In this document: piece after piece, positions 60,747 to 64,000 of the stretch | Position numbering within the stretch: position 1 is the first letter of the stretch | Layout of the letters: every line of letters starts with the position of its first letter | Assembly: GCA_018266775.1 (NCBI GenBank) | Contig: JAFDZS010000001.1 | Coordinates: forward strand, 186,001 to 250,000 | Length of the DNA: 64,000 nucleotides | Direction: 5' to 3' | From: Bacteroidota bacterium | Lineage (GTDB): Bacteria > Bacteroidota > Bacteroidia > Chitinophagales > Chitinophagaceae | Notes under the pieces: model-generated | The model's input: the letters and a program-made list of their open reading frames with translations, nothing else | The model's database searches: none | Told to the model about the DNA's origin: nothing | Position numbers and translations under genes: made by a program

Positions 60747-62192
60747 ATGAAAAAATATATCTTTTCTCTTTTGAGCATTTTTGCCGGCAGCCAAATTTAT
60801 GGCCAGCAAGGGTACCACATTACACTGCAGGCCCCGCAATTTAAAAGCGGCATTGTATACCTCACGTATTATATGGGCAGCAATTTAAATGTGGCCGATT
60901 CTGCCGCTTTTTCCAACACCGGCACAGCTGTTTTCAAAGGCAGTCAAAAACTATCCGGCGGTATTTATGTAATTGTTTTTCCCGAAAAAAGGCTTCGTAC
61001 AGATTTCCTGATTGATAAAGAACAGAACATCTCCATTAAAACCGATACAACAGACCTTTTGAATAAAACTGTTGTTACAGGATCTCCGGAGAATAACCTG
61101 TACATGCAGTATCAAAAATTTGTTGACAAGAAAGGCCGCCAGCTGGAAGCAGAAAGAAAAGCTTATGCTGTTGCCACCACGCACGCCGATTCTGCTCAAC
61201 ATGAGGCCAACTACAATTTATACAATGGCGAACTGAATGCCTTCAGGGAAAACATCATTAAAACACAGCCCAATTCCATGATGGCCGTGTTGCTGAAAGC
61301 GATGAAAGACCCCAAAGTGCCGAACAATAACCCGGTTACACATGAAGACACACTTAAAAACTACCAGTTTTATAAAGCACATTATTGGGATGGTGTAACT
61401 TTTATGGATGAACGCATTGTCCGCACCCCTTTCTTTATTCCAAAACTGGAACGTTATTACAGGGAAGTGATGCCACAGGCGCCAGACAGCCTTGAAAAAG
61501 ATATTGATTATAAATTATTGCTGGCCCGTAGTTGCCCGGAAATGTATAAGGCTTTACTGAACTGGTTTACTGATGAGTATTACAATCCAAAATACATGGG
61601 CCAGGATGCTGTGTTTGTTCACCTGTTTGAAAAATACCACAGCCAGGGCGTAAGCAAATGGCTTAACGATAAGCAGATGGAAACCATCAGCCGCAGGGCT
61701 TACATGATCATGTCGAACCTGATTGGTGAAAAAGCGGCTAACCTTGAAATGATTGACAGCACCGGTAAACCCAGCAATCTGTATGACCTGGTGGCTGATT
61801 ACACCGTGGTTTGTTTTTGGGACCCCAACTGCGGCCATTGTAAAGAAGAAGTACCAAGGCTGGATTCTATTTACCAGGCCAACTGGAAAAAACATGACGT
61901 AAAAGTATATTCAGTATTGACGCCCGACAACCAGGAGAATGCTAAAACAGAATGGATCAAATTTATTAAAGAGCATCACCTGGGCGAGTGGACGAACGTT
62001 TATAAAACCAAAGCGATGGAAGATGCAGACTTTGCTGTACAAAAGCCCAGCTTCAGGCAATTGTATGATGTAACCGTTACGCCAACTATTTTCCTGCTCG
62101 ATAAAGACAAAAAGATCATCGCTAAAAAGCTTACCCTTTTCCAAATGAACGACCTGCTTGAGGTTGACTGGAAAAACAAACACAAAAACTAA
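60747..62192 (+). CDS. TlpA-like thiol-disulfide oxidoreductase with DUF4369/DUF5106-like N-terminus
   Basis: A 481-aa exported protein. A signal peptide (MKKYIFSLLSIFAGSQIYGQQ) and a DUF4369-like beta domain (about 25-110) are followed by a helical DUF5106-like region. The C-terminal thioredoxin fold carries CFWDPNCGHCKEEVP (CGHC active site) and TVTPTIFLLDKDKKI (cis-Pro). It should reduce or form disulfides in the periplasm. It is 6 bp from the next gene, so the two are an operon. Confidence 0.85.
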   Translation: MKKYIFSLLSIFAGSQIYGQQGYHITLQAPQFKSGIVYLTYYMGSNLNVADSAAFSNTGTAVFKGSQKLSGGIYVIVFPEKRLRTDFLIDKEQNISIKTDTTDLLNKTVVTGSPENNLYMQYQKFVDKKGRQLEAERKAYAVATTHADSAQHEANYNLYNGELNAFRENIIKTQPNSMMAVLLKAMKDPKVPNNNPVTHEDTLKNYQFYKAHYWDGVTFMDERIVRTPFFIPKLERYYREVMPQAPDSLEKDIDYKLLLARSCPEMYKALLNWFTDEYYNPKYMGQDAVFVHLFEKYHSQGVSKWLNDKQMETISRRAYMIMSNLIGEKAANLEMIDSTGKPSNLYDLVADYTVVCFWDPNCGHCKEEVPRLDSIYQANWKKHDVKVYSVLTPDNQENAKTEWIKFIKEHHLGEWTNVYKTKAMEDADFAVQKPSFRQLYDVTVTPTIFLLDKDKKIIAKKLTLFQMNDLLEVDWKNKHKN

Positions 62193-62198
62193 CCGCTG

Positions 62199-64000
62199 AT
62201 GAAAAAAATTGTATTCTCCACTTTACTTTCCTGCAGTATTTCATTTTCGTTTGCACAAACTTTATTTACCTATGGCAATAAAGCTGTGGATAAGGAAGAA
62301 TTCCTTAGGGCATATAACAAAAATAAAAACCCTAACGAGGATAAGGAGAAAGCCCTGAAAGAATATCTTGAACTGTACACCCGTTTTAAATTGAAAGTAC
62401 GTGCAGCAATGGATATGAAACTGGATACGTTGCCGCAACTGGTTAGTGACCTGCAAAACTTTCGCAGCCAGGTAGACGAAACGTACATGAATAACGATGA
62501 TGCACTGAATGTTTTGATTGATGAAGCTTTTGAACATTCCCTAAAAGACCTTCATGTCATTCACTTTTTTACCCCGGTAAACAGCAACACCAGCGCCGCA
62601 GATTCTGCCAAAGCAGTTAAAGCCATGCAGGAAGTATCGAGCAGCCTGCAATCGGGCAACAACGATTATAATAAAATTGCAGCTGATGCCACAGCTAAAT
62701 TCACTACCGTTAAAGCCAGTGATATTGGCTACATTACTGCTTTTACTGTTCCCTACGATTATGAAAAAATTATTTACGGTTTAAAGAACGGGGAAGCCTG
62801 CAAACCTTATACTGCCAAAAACGGAATCCATATTTTTAAGGTGGTAGGCGAAAGAAATGCGATGGGCAAATGGCGCATTGCACAAATACTTATTGCCATA
62901 CCGCCCGGTGGAGAAGAAAATGTAAAACAAAGTGCCCACAAAGCAGATTCCGTTTATGCACTTTTAAAAGCCGGTGCTGATTTTGGAGAAATGGCCAAAG
63001 AGTTCAGCGATGACAAACTTACTTATATGTCTGCCGGACAAATGCCTGAATTTACAACAGGCAAATTTGACCAGGCTTTTGAAGAACAGGTTTTCAAGCT
63101 TACCAAAGATGAGGAGATATCAAAACCATTTCAAACACCTTATGGTTTTCATATTGTAAAAAGAATTGCGGTGATACCGGTTGTTACCAATAAAAACGAT
63201 GCCACCAACCGTTACGAGATCAAACAAAAAATTATGCAGGACAGCAGGGTGAATGCTGCCAAAGAAAGCTTTACCGCAGCTGTTGTAAAACAAATTGGTT
63301 ATAAAAGAACACCACAGGTTAAAGACGCAGAATTATTCCGTTATGCAGACAGTGTTGCTGCCAACCCTGCCATCAATGGCAATAAAGAATATCCCATCAG
63401 CAATAAGATCATCTTTACCGGCAACAAGAGCAATGTAAAGGGTAAAGACTGGTTAAACTTTATTAAAGAATATAAATCCAACCCGGAGATTTATAAAGGA
63501 GAAAGTAACAGGGCACTGCTGGATAAATTTGTTACAGTTCAGTCACTGGCGTATTACAAAAACAATCTTGACGAATATAATCCTGAGTTTAAACACCAGA
63601 TGGAGGAATTCAGGGAAGGCAACCTGTTGTTTGAAGTAATGGAAAGAAAAGTATGGAGCAGTGCATCCAGCGATACTGTAGGTTTATTAAAATACTATAA
63701 CGAGCATAAAGGCAAATACCTGTGGAATGCCAGCGGCGATGTAATTATTTTCAGCTGCACCAATAAAAAAGCAGCGGAAGCCGCAGTAGCCGCACTGAAC
63801 AATGGTAAGCCCTGGAAAAAAATTGCTGAAGAAAGCAACATGACGATACAGGCAGATTCTGGCCGTTATGAAATAGCACAGATGGGGTTAGCCGAAGGCG
63901 TAAAAGCAACAGCTGGTTTAATTACACCGGTAATGGTAAATCCTTCAGATGGATCTGCTGGTTTTATTAAAATAGTAAAGCTGCACCCTGCTAATGAGCA
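62199..64000 (+). CDS. SurA/parvulin-like peptidyl-prolyl isomerase, C-terminally truncated
   Basis: An open frame of at least 600 codons running off the right edge. It begins MKKIVFSTLLSCSISFSFAQ, a signal peptide. Two PPIC-type domains are visible, for example EISKPFQTPYGFHIVKRIAV and IAQILIAIPPGGEE. An N-terminal SurA-like helical part (FLRAYNKNKN, FRSQVDETYM) precedes them. It is a periplasmic foldase for outer-membrane proteins. It lies 6 bp after the TlpA-like gene and is probably co-transcribed with it; the C-terminus is outside the window. Confidence 0.85.
   Translation, partial: MKKIVFSTLLSCSISFSFAQTLFTYGNKAVDKEEFLRAYNKNKNPNEDKEKALKEYLELYTRFKLKVRAAMDMKLDTLPQLVSDLQNFRSQVDETYMNNDDALNVLIDEAFEHSLKDLHVIHFFTPVNSNTSAADSAKAVKAMQEVSSSLQSGNNDYNKIAADATAKFTTVKASDIGYITAFTVPYDYEKIIYGLKNGEACKPYTAKNGIHIFKVVGERNAMGKWRIAQILIAIPPGGEENVKQSAHKADSVYALLKAGADFGEMAKEFSDDKLTYMSAGQMPEFTTGKFDQAFEEQVFKLTKDEEISKPFQTPYGFHIVKRIAVIPVVTNKNDATNRYEIKQKIMQDSRVNAAKESFTAAVVKQIGYKRTPQVKDAELFRYADSVAANPAINGNKEYPISNKIIFTGNKSNVKGKDWLNFIKEYKSNPEIYKGESNRALLDKFVTVQSLAYYKNNLDEYNPEFKHQMEEFREGNLLFEVMERKVWSSASSDTVGLLKYYNEHKGKYLWNASGDVIIFSCTNKKAAEAAVAALNNGKPWKKIAEESNMTIQADSGRYEIAQMGLAEGVKATAGLITPVMVNPSDGSAGFIKIVKLHPANE

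Overview
The window comes from a Bacteroidota chromosome, most likely a Chitinophagaceae-type organism (inference). The support is a protein with a type IX secretion C-terminal sorting domain, DUF4834 and DUF4260 family proteins, promoter -7 boxes of the TAnnTTTG type, weak Shine-Dalgarno use in housekeeping genes, and Bacteroidota-style tyrosine recombinases.

Left flank (1-9490): a helicase fragment, ssb, a zinc-ribbon protein and an HD-fold hydrolase, then an unusual minus-strand cluster at 1905-6089. That cluster holds a SET-domain protein, a D-Ala-D-Ala-ligase-like ATP-grasp enzyme, an ATP-grasp/SET fusion and an ABC-type membrane protein without an ATPase. After it come panD, small DUF proteins, a Crp/Fnr regulator and a PAS histidine kinase.

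Island (9491-43414): an integrated element flanked by a perfect 45-bp direct repeat of the 3' part of tRNA-Asn(GTT). The tRNA is kept intact at the right end. A tyrosine integrase sits next to attL, and an identical 20-bp doublet (two GCGTGCAAAT-like boxes 11 bp apart) lies just inside both ends, probably as integrase arm sites. Three blocks follow. (1) A defence-like block, 11.0-19.1 kb: an RloC/PrrC-like AAA ATPase with a CPFC hook, a Fic protein with a double palindromic operator, a membrane-anchored caspase-like protein, an HNH protein paired with a CoiA-like protein, and a GmrSD-like DUF262/DUF1524 protein. (2) A mobilisation block, 19.2-36.8 kb: serine recombinase, MobA/MobC with an oriT-like region, a triplicated small-protein family, a VirD4-like coupling protein, ArdC, a MobF (TrwC-like) relaxase-helicase, RadC, a Toprim primase, an excisionase-like protein and a second tyrosine integrase. 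Beside this second integrase is an apparently unrecombined attP built on a tRNA-Val 3' fragment. No mating-pore genes are visible, so the element looks mobilisable rather than self-transmissible. (3) A restriction block, 36.9-43.2 kb: an XRE controller, a single-chain R-M-S protein, and two opposing, translationally coupled HEPN proteins, one carrying a TRD-like N-terminus.

Right flank (43.4-64 kb): a decayed tRNA copy, a Rieske protein, hflX, a SurA-like PPIase, the infB-nusA-rimP operon, DUF4834, a HAD phosphatase, tRNA(CAU), a LamG/T9SS protein, cysS, an EEP-family protein, two rhomboids (one lacking its catalytic residues), an rlmD-like methyltransferase carrying an in-frame palindromic repeat, a TlpA-like thioredoxin and a truncated PPIase.

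The most interesting points are the coexistence of two integration systems (tRNA-Asn integrated, tRNA-Val attP intact), the R-M-S plus double-HEPN module, the SET/ATP-grasp cluster, and the in-frame palindromic repeat. All functions are inferred from sequence reading; no searches were run.
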